Shown: in pieces, positions 17,593 through 25,826 of the stretch | Layout: every line of letters starts with the position of its first letter | Numbering within the stretch: the first letter of the stretch is position 1 | Origin: an uncultured Gammaproteobacteria bacterium | GTDB taxonomy: Bacteria > Pseudomonadota > Gammaproteobacteria > Arenicellales > JAANXG01 | Reading direction: 5' to 3' | Assembly: GCA_947259705.1 (NCBI GenBank) | Contig: CAMYNL010000017.1 | Span: 1 to 61,843 of the forward strand | Length of the DNA stretch: 61,843 nucleotides | The notes under the pieces: generated by a model | Database searches by the model: none | What the model was told of the DNA's origin: nothing | The model's input: only the letters and a program-made list of their open reading frames with translations | Translations under genes and position numbers: made by a program

Positions 17593-18273
17593 TCAATTGG
17601 TCTTTTCGGACGGGGCCGCGGGTTGCTGGAGGGTCTGTCCCGGGGCCACCGGTGCAGTCATCGAGAACATGTTGAACATCGGCTGGTAGGAGGCCGGGTC
17701 CGTCATCCAGGCGATCCGCGGTGTGTACCAGTTGGGGTCCATCCATGCGAAGAACGGCTGGTAGAACGTGGGGTTCATCATGGCGTTGGTCCAGGTGGTG
17801 TAGTACGCCGGGTTCATCATCTGGAACATGGGCGCGTACATGGCCGGATTCATCGGCGCCATCATCCAGTTGAAGTAGACCATGGGATTCATGAAACGGG
17901 CACCGGCGTTCATCATCTTCACGGGGTCGCCGAGCCCGCGCATCCAGGTGTCCCACATCACCGGCTCGGTGGAACACTTCATCATTACGTGCATCACCCG
18001 CGGGTCGCTGACGATCTGCATCAGCTTGGCGAACTTGGCGGGATCGGCCATGGTATCCGCCATCACCTCGGCGTCAGTGAATGCCTTGAGGTAGGGACGG
18101 ATCTCCTCGAAGTCCTCCGCGTTCACGTTCTGGCATTCCGCGTAATACTGCTTGGCTTTTTCAAACTTGTGCTCCATCGCCTGCTGGCGAGTGGCTTCGT
18201 CAGCGCCCCACGCGCTCTGCAGCCCGCCGACGCTGACCAGCAGTGCGAGCGCGATCTTTGCAATAGGATTCAT
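17593..18273 (-). CDS. Exported Met/Asn/Pro/Tyr-rich MNP-family protein B
   Basis: A 226-residue product from the ATG at 18273, where a signal peptide starts (IAKIALALLVSVGGLQSAWG). An upstream frame extension lacks signal character. After a helical region with a conserved Cys (AKQYYAEC) comes CSTEPVMWDTWMRG, identical in pattern to protein A. Then comes a run of 12/13-residue repeats each starting MNP or MDP/TDP: MNPMVYFNWMMAP, MNPAMYAPMFQM, MNPAYYTTWTNAM, MNPTFYQPFFAW, MDPNWYTPRIAWM. It is first gene of the A/B operon, behind a promoter with an FNR-like box at 18353-18366. Expected location is the periplasm or the cell surface. Function is unknown. Confidence 0.82.
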   Translation of the reverse strand: MNPIAKIALALLVSVGGLQSAWGADEATRQQAMEHKFEKAKQYYAECQNVNAEDFEEIRPYLKAFTDAEVMADTMADPAKFAKLMQIVSDPRVMHVMMKCSTEPVMWDTWMRGLGDPVKMMNAGARFMNPMVYFNWMMAPMNPAMYAPMFQMMNPAYYTTWTNAMMNPTFYQPFFAWMDPNWYTPRIAWMTDPASYQPMFNMFSMTAPVAPGQTLQQPAAPSEKTN

Positions 18274-18326
18274 AAGTGGTACCCCTGGGAGGTTGGTGGT
18301 TGACATAAATATAAGGAAATTCTAAT

Positions 18327-18366
18327 ATTATAATTAATTGTATGCAAGCTTTTTGATCTGGGTCAA
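18327..18366 (-). promoter_or_regulatory. FNR/Anr-type promoter of the MNP A/B operon
   Basis: TTGATCTGGGTCAA at 18353-18366 matches the FNR consensus TTGAT-N4-ATCAA with one change. On the minus strand a perfect TATAAT lies at 18332-18327. The implied start near 18320 puts the box centre about 40 bases upstream, the spacing of class II FNR-activated promoters. The operon's first ATG is at 18273. This geometry is strong evidence for oxygen-responsive activation; the regulator itself is not in the window. Confidence 0.65.
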
Positions 18367-18528
18367 TGACTCCGGCGCGTGCTGAGACCCGGCACGCTGG
18401 CATAGATGCCATGCTCGGCGGCAGAATGCGATCTGTGACACCGCCCCGGCGGGGGCACCACTTGACGTTGGTCATGGACAACCCGTCGCACCGGCCCTAA
18501 GTTAGCGGGGCGCAATTGTTGATAGAAA

Positions 18529-19062
18529 ATGACCATGGGGCACTCCTTCAAGCGCGCGCTGAACTTGCTTTTGGCAACGGGCCTGTGTCTGTTGCCTTGG
18601 CCGGTGACGCCCGCCATGCAGGCGCTGGACACCCGCCTTCCCGCGCCCGACTTCGCACTCAGCGACCTGGACGGCAACAGCTACCGTCTGGCCGACCTGC
18701 GCGGAAAGGTCGTAATGATCAATTTCTGGGCCACCTGGTGTCCGCCCTGCCGGGGCGAACTGCCCTCGCTGCAGCGCTTGTGGCGGCAATACCAGGATGA
18801 GGAGTTCCTACTCCTGGCCATATCCGTCGACGAGAACCCTGACGAACTCAGCCGATTCGTCGAACAGTTCGGTAAGGGACTGACGTTCCCTATCCTGACC
18901 GACCCCAGCCTGTCCGCGGCCCGCTATTGGCCGCTCAAGGGACTTCCCGCAACCTTCGTGATCGACAAGCGTGGGAAGGTGACGCATATCGTGCATGGCC
19001 CGCGGCAGTGGGATAGTCCGGTGATCTATGAACTGCTGGCGCCGCTGTTGAATGAGTCATGA
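18529..19062 (+). CDS. TlpA/ResA-like periplasmic thioredoxin
   Basis: A 177-residue exported thioredoxin-fold protein. A signal peptide (ALNLLLATGLCLLPWPVTPA) precedes an AhpC-TSA/redoxin-like domain with LPAPDFALSDLDGNSY, the redox site WCPPC at residues 70-74 and the cis-proline segment LKGLPATFVID. It reduces or isomerises disulfides in the periplasm, often for cytochrome c maturation or specific client proteins. It sits between Cys-containing MNP genes, so these may be its clients (inference). The ATG at 18529 is followed two codons later by another ATG (18535); neither has a strong ribosome-binding site. Confidence 0.88.
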   Translation: MTMGHSFKRALNLLLATGLCLLPWPVTPAMQALDTRLPAPDFALSDLDGNSYRLADLRGKVVMINFWATWCPPCRGELPSLQRLWRQYQDEEFLLLAISVDENPDELSRFVEQFGKGLTFPILTDPSLSAARYWPLKGLPATFVIDKRGKVTHIVHGPRQWDSPVIYELLAPLLNES

Positions 19063-19232
19063 GCCGCCTGGCGCCCGCGGGGGACATCATGCGGCAATGG
19101 CGTGCCGGTGCGTGGCGGCCGGCGGCGCATGACCTTAATCACAGTGTGCGATCTAATCGTCGCACCTGGCATAGAATGAACGCTCCTTATACTTTCCTGC
19201 GCCCGTTGGCGCATCCCAACCTGGTCAAACTG

Positions 19233-19985
19233 ATGAATCCTGCAGCGAAGACATTAACCGTATGGGTCGCCGCAATGGGTATGCTTGTCGGCAACGTGGT
19301 GGCCGCGGCCCAGAACACTGGTGTGCCGCCGTTCTTTCCCTTCATGACGCAGCAGCCGCGGCCGCAGGCGGACCCACCCGGCTTTCCATGGCTGCCGCGG
19401 TCCGCGCCGACGGCACGACCGCGGCCCGGATTTGTGCCACCCTGGATGCAGCTGCCCGCCGCCGCCCGCGGCCAGTTCGGGACACCGATGCCGGGTGCCT
19501 CTCCTTTCGGTCATGGCCTCGGGAACGGCGGATGGGGCATGCCGGGCATGTCGTCGGGACTGGGCATGATGACGGCACCGATGATGCAGGGCATGGCGGG
19601 AGTCATGGCGCCGTTCGCCATCAACTACATGGTGGCGTCGATGAACCCGACGACCTTTGGTAATTTCTTCGGCTTGATGACCCGTCCCGGTGGATTCGGC
19701 ATGGGGGGTTTCAACCCCATGGGCATGTTGGGCAAGCCCTGGGGTGGGATGGGCATGTCGCAACCGGCCGCGGTCTTTCCCTACGCGCAGCCGCGCCGCC
19801 AGGCGCCAGCAACCGTGTTTCCGTTCTTCCGGCCATCGCCGCCTCCGCAACAGGCCAGGCCCGTGTCACCGTTTCCGTGGTCCGGCAGTCGGACCGCGCC
19901 GGCGATGCCCGCGCAGCGGCAGCGCCCGCAAAGGCCGCCCCGTTCGCCGTTTCCCTTTCCACCATTCGGCATCGTCGGCAGGTGA
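19233..19985 (+). CDS. Exported Gly/Met/Pro/Phe-rich MNP-related protein D
   Basis: A low-complexity protein of 250 residues if started at the ATG at 19233, where a signal peptide begins (AAKTLTVWVAAMGMLVG); an in-frame ATG at 19176 would add 19 residues. The mature part is rich in Gly, Met, Pro, Phe and Trp (GHGLGNGGWGMPGMSSGLGM), contains ASMNPTTFGNFFGLM echoing the MNP motif of the neighbours, and ends in Pro/Arg-rich sequence. No Cys is present. The composition is reminiscent of sulfur globule and other granule-coat proteins, but I cannot name a family. It follows the TlpA gene on the same strand and may be co-transcribed with it. Confidence 0.65.
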   Translation: MNPAAKTLTVWVAAMGMLVGNVVAAAQNTGVPPFFPFMTQQPRPQADPPGFPWLPRSAPTARPRPGFVPPWMQLPAAARGQFGTPMPGASPFGHGLGNGGWGMPGMSSGLGMMTAPMMQGMAGVMAPFAINYMVASMNPTTFGNFFGLMTRPGGFGMGGFNPMGMLGKPWGGMGMSQPAAVFPYAQPRRQAPATVFPFFRPSPPPQQARPVSPFPWSGSRTAPAMPAQRQRPQRPPRSPFPFPPFGIVGR

Positions 19986-20118
19986 TGGCAGGCGCGGTGT
20001 GGGGGAGACGCGTCGTCTGACAGCCGGTGAGGCGTGGCGCCCAGTGACAGCGGGTGTAACGGGGTCGCATTCAATGACCCGCGGTACCGCGGGTCGCGGG
20101 ACAAAGATCAGTCGTGGT

Positions 20119-20604
20119 TCAGCTGCCGGTGGCGGGTGGGGCGCCCATGGGGCAGGAGAATCCCCCCAGGGTGGCCACCTGCGCGGCCATCTCGCGAAAA
20201 CCCGGAAGCCTGCCGATGATGGGGCAGAAGAATCCTCGCATCTGGTCGAAACAGGCAGCCCCAAATCCGGCGGGTTGCATCTCCTTGTCGGCACTGCGCA
20301 GCGCGCTGGCGATGGTTTTCTTCTCTTCCTCCGTCTGCACGGCGGCGACCTTCTGGGGTGCCGGGTCGGGGAGCGCGGCTATGCTCAGAGCGCCGTTGCT
20401 AGCTGCGACGGCTTGGCTAACCTTTATTGCCGGCGCGGCATGGGTACCAGCGGGCGCTGCCTGTGATGAGGCCGACGACTCGGTCGGGGCCGCTGGGGCC
20501 TGAGCAAGCTGTGCGGGTTGATCCGGCTGCGGTTCGGCGTAATAGATCGATGCGGCCGCCAGCGCCACCATCCCCCCTATCGGTATCACGAGTTGATTAA
20601 TCAT
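20119..20604 (-). CDS. Small membrane-anchored protein with C-terminal cysteines
   Basis: A 161-residue product with an N-terminal hydrophobic anchor (LVIPIGGMVALAAASIYYA), a long Ala/Pro/Gln linker, a charged helix (TEEEKKTIASALRSADKEM) and a C-terminal segment holding three cysteines (AACFDQMRGFFCPIIG ... GGFSCPMG). No family is recognised. AAGGG precedes the ATG. It is divergent from the MNP C gene and shares a 219-base upstream region containing the FNR-like box at 20703. Its Cys residues and its position next to a TlpA thioredoxin suggest a redox-active or disulfide-linked partner in the MNP system; this is inference. Confidence 0.6.
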   Translation of the reverse strand: MINQLVIPIGGMVALAAASIYYAEPQPDQPAQLAQAPAAPTESSASSQAAPAGTHAAPAIKVSQAVAASNGALSIAALPDPAPQKVAAVQTEEEKKTIASALRSADKEMQPAGFGAACFDQMRGFFCPIIGRLPGFREMAAQVATLGGFSCPMGAPPATGS

Positions 20605-20702
20605 CGAGTGCCCTTGACGTGACCACTATCTCTAGTGGGATAAGCGATCGTACCGAGCCTATCCCCGGGGTTCAACACCACATCGGATGGGGCTATTGGA
20701 AC

Positions 20703-20716
20703 TTGATACAGGTCAA
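20703..20716. promoter_or_regulatory. FNR-like box upstream of the MNP C gene
   Basis: TTGATACAGGTCAA matches the FNR/Anr palindrome with one deviation (G for A in the second half), the same deviation as in the box of the MNP A/B operon. It lies 108 bases before the MNP C start and 99 bases before the divergent Cys-protein start. A -10-like TAGTAT at 20753-20758 could serve MNP C, which would put the box near -55, so the spacing is less standard than at 18353. Confidence 0.5.
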
Positions 20717-20823
20717 GACTTCTTGATACCCCCCCCAATGGGCAGGTTGTTTTAGTATTTGATGATATTCTAATCTACGCGACTTCCAATGAAGTGACCA
20801 GCTTAGACCATAGGAGAGGAATT

Positions 20824-21513
20824 ATGTTTACCAAGATCATTGCGCCGATGGCGCTAGTTGCCGGCCTGGCCCTGGGCCCGGTGCAGGCCGCAGAGCCACA
20901 GCAGCAGGCCACCCAGCCGCAGGCGCAACAGCAGACCGCCGCCACCAACTGGTTCGACCCCAATACCTGGATGCAGTCCTACCAGGGTGGCGGCTCGACC
21001 GCCGCCGGCGCCTTCAATCCCTTCGACATGTCGTCGTGGATGGGCATGGGGCAGGGCGGCGTCCCGGGCCAGGGCGCCCCAGTGCAGTTCAATCTCGCTC
21101 ACCCCGCGGGCTGGGCGGTGTTCATGAACCCCGCCACCTATCCGGCAATGATGAATCCGGCCACCTACTCGCAGTTCATGTCGCCCCAGTGGTACATGCA
21201 GTTCGCCAATCCCAACAACATGATGGCGTGGATGAATCCGTCTGCCTACGGGCCGTGGATGAACCCGATGACCTACATGCAGTGGATGAACCCCGCTGCC
21301 TACATGGCCTTCATGAACCCGGCCACCTACATGCAGTGGATGAACCCGGCCGCCTACACGGCGTTCATGAACCCGATGACCTACATGCAGTGGATGAACC
21401 CGGCCGCTTACGCCATTCCGGGCGCCACCTCCGACGACAACGTCGGCTATAACTGGTTCGACCCGTCCAGCTGGATGGGGGCCATGACGCCGCAGCAGCC
21501 ACAGCAGCCCTAG
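20824..21513 (+). CDS. Exported MNP C protein with eleven 9-residue repeats
   Basis: A 229-residue product starting at ATG 20824, which has AGGAGAGG a few bases upstream. A signal peptide (IIAPMALVAGLALGPVQAAE) is followed by a Gln-rich stretch and a NWFDPNTWMQSY segment. Then come eleven contiguous nine-residue units at residues 101-199 of the type MNPxxYxxW/F (for example MNPMTYMQW, MNPAAYTAF). A second NWFDPSSWMGAM motif closes the protein, so NWFDPxxW brackets the repeat block. No Cys and almost no charge are present. Such Met/Asn/Pro/aromatic periodicity suggests an extended or stacked structural protein in the periplasm or on the surface. No known family is recognised. A strong terminator follows. 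Confidence 0.85.
   Translation: MFTKIIAPMALVAGLALGPVQAAEPQQQATQPQAQQQTAATNWFDPNTWMQSYQGGGSTAAGAFNPFDMSSWMGMGQGGVPGQGAPVQFNLAHPAGWAVFMNPATYPAMMNPATYSQFMSPQWYMQFANPNNMMAWMNPSAYGPWMNPMTYMQWMNPAAYMAFMNPATYMQWMNPAAYTAFMNPMTYMQWMNPAAYAIPGATSDDNVGYNWFDPSSWMGAMTPQQPQQP
21124..21420 (+). repeat. Eleven 27-bp coding repeats, last six forming 54-bp pairs
   Basis: The units run without gaps from 21124 to 21420, each 27 bases and each (except two diverged central ones) starting ATGAAYCC. From 21259 the units alternate in pairs of 54 bases (21259-21312, 21313-21366, 21367-21420). The first and third pairs are almost identical, indicating recent duplication by slippage or unequal crossing-over. Confidence 0.9.
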
Positions 21514-21541
21514 CGCACGACTTATTCGCAGGACGCGAACG

Positions 21542-21573
21542 GCACGCCGGGGTTCACCCCGGCGTGCTTTTTT
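21542..21573 (+). terminator. Rho-independent terminator of MNP C
   Basis: Stem GCACGCCGGGG/CCCCGGCGTGC (11 bp, perfect), loop TTCA, then six T residues. It starts 29 bases after the stop codon. Confidence 0.92.
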
Positions 21574-21633
21574 GTTGGTAGAGAACTTCCAGGATTCCAC
21601 CGGCGGCGAACGCTACCGTCCCGGCCGACCGTC

Positions 21634-22229
21634 TCAGTGTCTCCGCACCGGCATCAGACTGAGTGGGCGCATGCCCTTCGGCAAGTTCCAGGGCCGCGGC
21701 CACCTCGCCGTCGTCGAAGGCCCCCACCACCACGCTGCCAAGCCCCAGGGCCTGGGCCTGCAGAAACAGGTTCTGCGATGCGTGGCCGGCTTCCATGTGC
21801 ACGTAACGGATGCCGCGTTCGCCGTAGTTGCGCGTGGTGCGCTCGTAGACCGTGGCGAACACCACCTCCAGGGCCGCATACCGTACCCATGATCGACCCT
21901 GCGCCGCCCCGGCCAGCAGGGCCCGCTGGTCACCACCCGCTGTCTTCTCCAGGGCATGGCCGCCGGGATGATAACGGCAGGCGCCGGGTTCCAGGTCTTC
22001 AACCGACCCGACCAGGACGAGCAACTCCAGGGGATGCACGGCGCGGCTGGTAGCGCGGTGCGAAACCCCTCCGGGCCGGCGATGCCCTGGGCAGACCACA
22101 GCAGTTGATCGAGCAGTTCCTAGTCAGCGGTGTCCCGCCGAAGGCGCGCACCGGTCGCCGATCGGACAGCGCCTGTTCCAGGGCACGGGTACTGTCGATC
22201 TTCGGCCGGAAATAAATCATGGTCTCCAT
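21634..22229 (-). pseudogene. Frameshifted SagB-type nitroreductase
   Basis: Pieces of one SagB/ThcOx-like flavin dehydrogenase appear in successive frames. An N-terminus reads STRALEQALSDRRPVRAFGG. After a shift comes ELLDQLLWSAQGIAGPEG. After a second shift comes HPLELLVLVGSVEDLE through TTRNYGERGIRYVHMEAGHA and GLGSVVVGAF. After a third shift near 21675 comes the family's end motif PLSLMPV. Intact members use FMN to oxidise azolines or reduce quinones. At least three frameshifts make this a pseudogene; the ATG at 22229 is the likely original start. Confidence 0.8.
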
Positions 22230-22445
22230 GGCGATTTGCTCTGCAGTCCGCGCACCGATCGCGGACGGAAACAGCAACGGCGCGACCCAGCGGGCAAAAC
22301 TTCGCGGCCGCGTGACGTGTCCAATCTCGACATATCCGGGTCGCGTTGGGTCAGCGCTTACGCGCACAAACGGTCCTGTTGCCGGGGCCCGCAATGAATA
22401 TCGGCTGAACGCGGCACTGCCCGCAATGCATCGGGTGCCCCGGGC

Positions 22446-25118
22446 TCAGCGCGCCGATGTCGCATCCTGGTACAGCCGGCCGGTCCTGACCAGCCATTTC
22501 TCGCATTCCACGGCGAAGAATACCAGCAGCGGCGGCACCAGGCACAAGCTCAGTTCCAGCGGTGACAGCGGCTGGGTCTTGAAGATGGGCTGCAGGACTG
22601 GGACATAGATGGTGGCCAGCTGCAGCAGGACGGTCAGGAGCACGGCGCCGAGCAGGGCCATGTTGGACTGGATGCCGATGGTGAACAGAGAATCGGCCTC
22701 GGAGCGGATGGCCAGCGCGTGGGCGAGCTGGGAAAGGGTGAGGACGGTGAACACGATGGTCTGCCAGTTGGGTGATCCGCTGTGGATGGCCAAGGCCTGG
22801 GCCAGTACCGTCAGGCCGCCGATCAGCAGCCCCACCCAGACCATGTGCTGCCACATGCCGTGGGCGAAGATGCTTTCCTGCGGCGGGCGGGGCGGACGCT
22901 TCATGATCCCCCGTTCCTCGGGCTCCACGGCGAGGGCCAGGCCGGGCAGCCCGTCGGTGACCAGGTTGATCCAGAGGATGTGGATAGGCAGCAGCGGGAT
23001 CGGCAGGCCGGCGAACGGCGCCAGGAACAGGGTCCAGAGCTCGCCCGAGTTGCTGGTCATGGTGTATTTCACGAATTTGCGCACGTTGTCGTAGATGCGC
23101 CGGCCCTCGCGGACGGCACCGACGATGGTGGCGAAGTTGTCGTCTAGCAGCACCATGTCGGCGGCTTCCCGAGCCACGTCGGTACCCTTGAGTCCCATGG
23201 CGACCCCGATGTCCGCATGCTTGAGCGCCGGCGCGTCATTGACACCGTCGCCGGTCATGGCCACGTACTCGCCACGGTCCTGCAGCGCCCGCACGATCTT
23301 GATTTTCTGCTCCGGGTCCACGCGTGCATACACGCGCAGCTGGTCCACCCTCGATTCGAATTCCTCGTCGGACAATCGGTCCAGTTCCTCGCCGTCCATC
23401 ACCGGGTCCCGGTCATCGGCGATCCCCAGGCGTTTCGCCGTGGTCAGGGCGGTGGCGGCGTGGTCGCCGGTGATCATCACCGGGGCGATGCCGGCGGTCT
23501 TGCACTGGTCCACGGCCTCGGCGGCCTCGGGACGCGGTGGGTCCATGAGCGCGACCAGGCCGAGCAAGCTCAACCCGCGTTCCACCGTGGCCGCATCGGG
23601 GGTGTCCGGCATGGCGGGCCAGGCCCGGCAGGCAAAGCCCAGCACTCGGTAACCCTCCGCCGCCAGCCGGTCAGCCTCTGCCAGCACCTGTCGGGCATCC
23701 AGCGGCGCCGGCCCGTCGGCGGTGAGGGCCTCCCGGCATTGTTGCAGTACCTGCTCGGGTGCCCCCTTGGTGAATGCGATGACGCCCTGCGGTTCGCGGT
23801 GCAGCGTGGTCATGCATTTGCGAACCGCGTCGAAGGGTATCTCTGCAACGCGCGGCGATTCCGTTTCCAGCCGGTGTTTCTCGTAGCCCGCCTGCGAGGC
23901 TGCGCTGTACAGGGCGACCTCGGTGGGGTCACCGGCGACACGGCCCCCGCCGTCCCGAACCGCGTCGTTGTTCTGGGCCAGTGCCCTGCCCAGCAGGTCC
24001 CAGGGGCCGACCTGCCCGGTCGGTGCCGGCAGTTGCTGCCGCAGTTCTCCATCCGCGTAGAGGGCCTCCACGGACATCTTGTTCTGCGTCAGGGTGCCGG
24101 TCTTGTCGGCGCAGATGTAGGTGACCGACCCCAGCGTTTCCACCGCGGGCAGGCGCCGGATGAGGGCGTGGCGCCGCACCATGTTGCGGGCGCCGAGGGC
24201 GAGCGATACCGTGACCACGGCCGGCAGTGCCTCCGGAATGGCAGCCACCGCCAGGCTGACCGCGGTGAGGAACATGATGAGCAGCGACTCCCCGCGCAGC
24301 ACCCCGGCCGCGAAGATCACCGCGCAGATGGCGAGCACGGCGATGGCAAGGCGCTGGCCGAAGCGGGTGAGGCGCTCCTGCAGCGGCGTCTTGGCGACTC
24401 GGTCCTCGTGCAGCAGGGCGGCGATACGGCCGAGCTCGGTGTCCATACCGGTGGCGGTCACCACGCCCTCGCCGCGACCCCCGGTGACCAGTGTCCCCTT
24501 GAAAGCCATGTTGCGCCGGTCGCTCACCGGGGCGTCCGGGTTCTCCGGGATGTCGGGGGTCTTCTCCACCGGCTGCGATTCGCCAGTGAGCGCTGCTTCG
24601 TCCACCCGCAGCGCCGCGGTCTCCGCCAGCCGCAGGTCGGCGGCGATCATGTCGCCGGCCTCCAGCAGCATGATGTCTCCCGGCACCAGTTCACGAGACG
24701 GCACCTTGACCAGCTTGCCGCCCCGGCGTATCTGCGCCACCGGTTCCGACATCCGCCGCAGCGCCGCCACCGCGCGTTCCGCCCGGTACTCCTGCATGAA
24801 CCCGATGACGGCGTTCAATACGACGATCACAATGATGGCGATGCTGTCCTTGAACTCGCCGATCGCGCCCGAGATGATGGCCGCCGCGATCAAGACCAGG
24901 ATCATGAAGTCGGTGAGCTGGTCAAGGAACATGCGCCAGAGCGGGCGACGTTTTGCTTCCGCGATCTCGTTGGGACCGTGTGTGCGTAGCCGTCGACCGG
25001 CCTCGTCGTCATCGAGTCCCTGTCCCGGTGACACGGCCAACTCCTTGTAAACGTCCTCGGCCGCGATGCTGTGCCAGGCGACGATCTGTGAGGATTCGGG
25101 GGGTTTGCTGGAAGTCAT
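22446..25118 (-). CDS. P-type Ca2+-ATPase-like cation pump (type II)
   Basis: An 890-residue ten-helix pump of the SERCA/PMR1 group. All core motifs are present: TGES (178-181) in the actuator domain, PEALP (295-299) in M4, the phosphorylated Asp338 in DKTGTLTQNK, KGAPE for ATP binding, MITGDH, and TGDGVNDAPALK at the hinge. M5 (SNSGELWTLFLAPF) and M6 (NLVTDGLPGLALAVEP) carry the Asn/Asp ligands typical of Ca2+ or Mn2+ transport. It probably exports Ca2+ from the cytoplasm at the expense of ATP. Monocistronic; the next gene on the same strand starts about 80 bases before it and is unrelated (LRAT-like). Confidence 0.92.
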   Translation of the reverse strand: MTSSKPPESSQIVAWHSIAAEDVYKELAVSPGQGLDDDEAGRRLRTHGPNEIAEAKRRPLWRMFLDQLTDFMILVLIAAAIISGAIGEFKDSIAIIVIVVLNAVIGFMQEYRAERAVAALRRMSEPVAQIRRGGKLVKVPSRELVPGDIMLLEAGDMIAADLRLAETAALRVDEAALTGESQPVEKTPDIPENPDAPVSDRRNMAFKGTLVTGGRGEGVVTATGMDTELGRIAALLHEDRVAKTPLQERLTRFGQRLAIAVLAICAVIFAAGVLRGESLLIMFLTAVSLAVAAIPEALPAVVTVSLALGARNMVRRHALIRRLPAVETLGSVTYICADKTGTLTQNKMSVEALYADGELRQQLPAPTGQVGPWDLLGRALAQNNDAVRDGGGRVAGDPTEVALYSAASQAGYEKHRLETESPRVAEIPFDAVRKCMTTLHREPQGVIAFTKGAPEQVLQQCREALTADGPAPLDARQVLAEADRLAAEGYRVLGFACRAWPAMPDTPDAATVERGLSLLGLVALMDPPRPEAAEAVDQCKTAGIAPVMITGDHAATALTTAKRLGIADDRDPVMDGEELDRLSDEEFESRVDQLRVYARVDPEQKIKIVRALQDRGEYVAMTGDGVNDAPALKHADIGVAMGLKGTDVAREAADMVLLDDNFATIVGAVREGRRIYDNVRKFVKYTMTSNSGELWTLFLAPFAGLPIPLLPIHILWINLVTDGLPGLALAVEPEERGIMKRPPRPPQESIFAHGMWQHMVWVGLLIGGLTVLAQALAIHSGSPNWQTIVFTVLTLSQLAHALAIRSEADSLFTIGIQSNMALLGAVLLTVLLQLATIYVPVLQPIFKTQPLSPLELSLCLVPPLLVFFAVECEKWLVRTGRLYQDATSAR

Positions 25119-25194
25119 GGGCGGATTAAACGGACCGCGCGATTAAGCCGCTGCCGCTGTCGCACGCGCCGGGCCGGCATGCACCGCCGACGAG

Positions 25195-25656
25195 CTAGCG
25201 CGCTGAAAAACGAGACCCGAGCAGCATCCCCGCGGCACCGGCCGCGACGGCGACGAGCGGATGCACACGAGCCAGGCGCAGCGCGACCAGCAGCGTGGTG
25301 GCGCCGGTACTGGCCGCCGTCTCCAACTGCCGGCTGCGGGACGGCAGTCCCAGCACCTCGCACACGAAGTGCTCGCAGTTGTCGCTGAGCAGCCGGTAGC
25401 GCCGGCGCCCGATATGGGACCTGGCCCGCGCGATAATCTCCGCAGGGGGCAGCTCGCTGGGCAAACCGCTGCGCGTGACTTCGCGCCCCTGCACCACCTC
25501 GTCCCACGACTCTTCGGCCACGGTACCGGTGCGCCGGCTGAGGGAAATCAGCATTGGTCTGTCGTCGGCGTGGCGGTCCGAGACGATGGCGTAGTGGCTG
25601 TACCCACGGCGGCCGATCTTCACCGCCAGACCGGGTTCGAGGATGTCTGTCTTCAT
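25195..25656 (-). CDS. LRAT/NlpC-P60-like (NC-domain) protein
   Basis: A 153-residue protein with the permuted papain-like LRAT pattern: His21 in GYSHYAIV and the NCEHFV motif (Asn93, Cys94, His96), the nucleophile and its neighbour. A hydrophobic C-terminal segment (LVALRLARVHPLVAVAAGAAGML) probably anchors it in the membrane, as in LRAT and H-RAS-like acyltransferases. Those enzymes transfer acyl groups from phospholipids or have phospholipase activity; bacterial members are largely uncharacterised. It lies on the same strand just upstream of the Ca2+-type ATPase gene, with an intergenic distance compatible with an operon, but a functional link is unproven. Confidence 0.8.
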   Translation of the reverse strand: MKTDILEPGLAVKIGRRGYSHYAIVSDRHADDRPMLISLSRRTGTVAEESWDEVVQGREVTRSGLPSELPPAEIIARARSHIGRRRYRLLSDNCEHFVCEVLGLPSRSRQLETAASTGATTLLVALRLARVHPLVAVAAGAAGMLLGSRFSAR

Positions 25657-25733
25657 GGATTCGATCTGGGTGGTCAGCGTAGCCTATCATGACCGGAGGG
25701 CTCATGGGGACGACGGCCGGCGGCCCAGGCTGT

Positions 25734-25826
25734 CGCAGCAAAAAGGGGTCGGCGCAGCAAAAAGGGGTCGGTGACAAAGGCGCAGCAAAAAGGGGTCGGT
25801 GACAAATGAGAATCATTCGCATGTTT
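25734..25826 (+). repeat. Three copies of CGCAGCAAAAAGGGGTCGG with a longer element
   Basis: The 19-mer occurs at 25734-25752, 25753-25771 and 25781-25799. The last two copies are followed by TGACAAA, and the third continues into TGACAAATGAGAATCATTCGCAT. The same GGGGTCGGTGACAAATG core recurs in the palindrome at 27409-27459, and a diverged copy is at 26930-26969. Confidence 0.85.

Noticed and set aside
21124-21420. Regular 27-bp repeats considered as a CRISPR-like array
   Set aside because: There are no spacers; the repeats abut and translate in frame as part of an exported protein.
23217-24989. Long open frame on the plus strand (590 codons)
   Set aside because: It lies antisense to the P-type ATPase; it is a product of GC-rich codon bias and has no family motifs.
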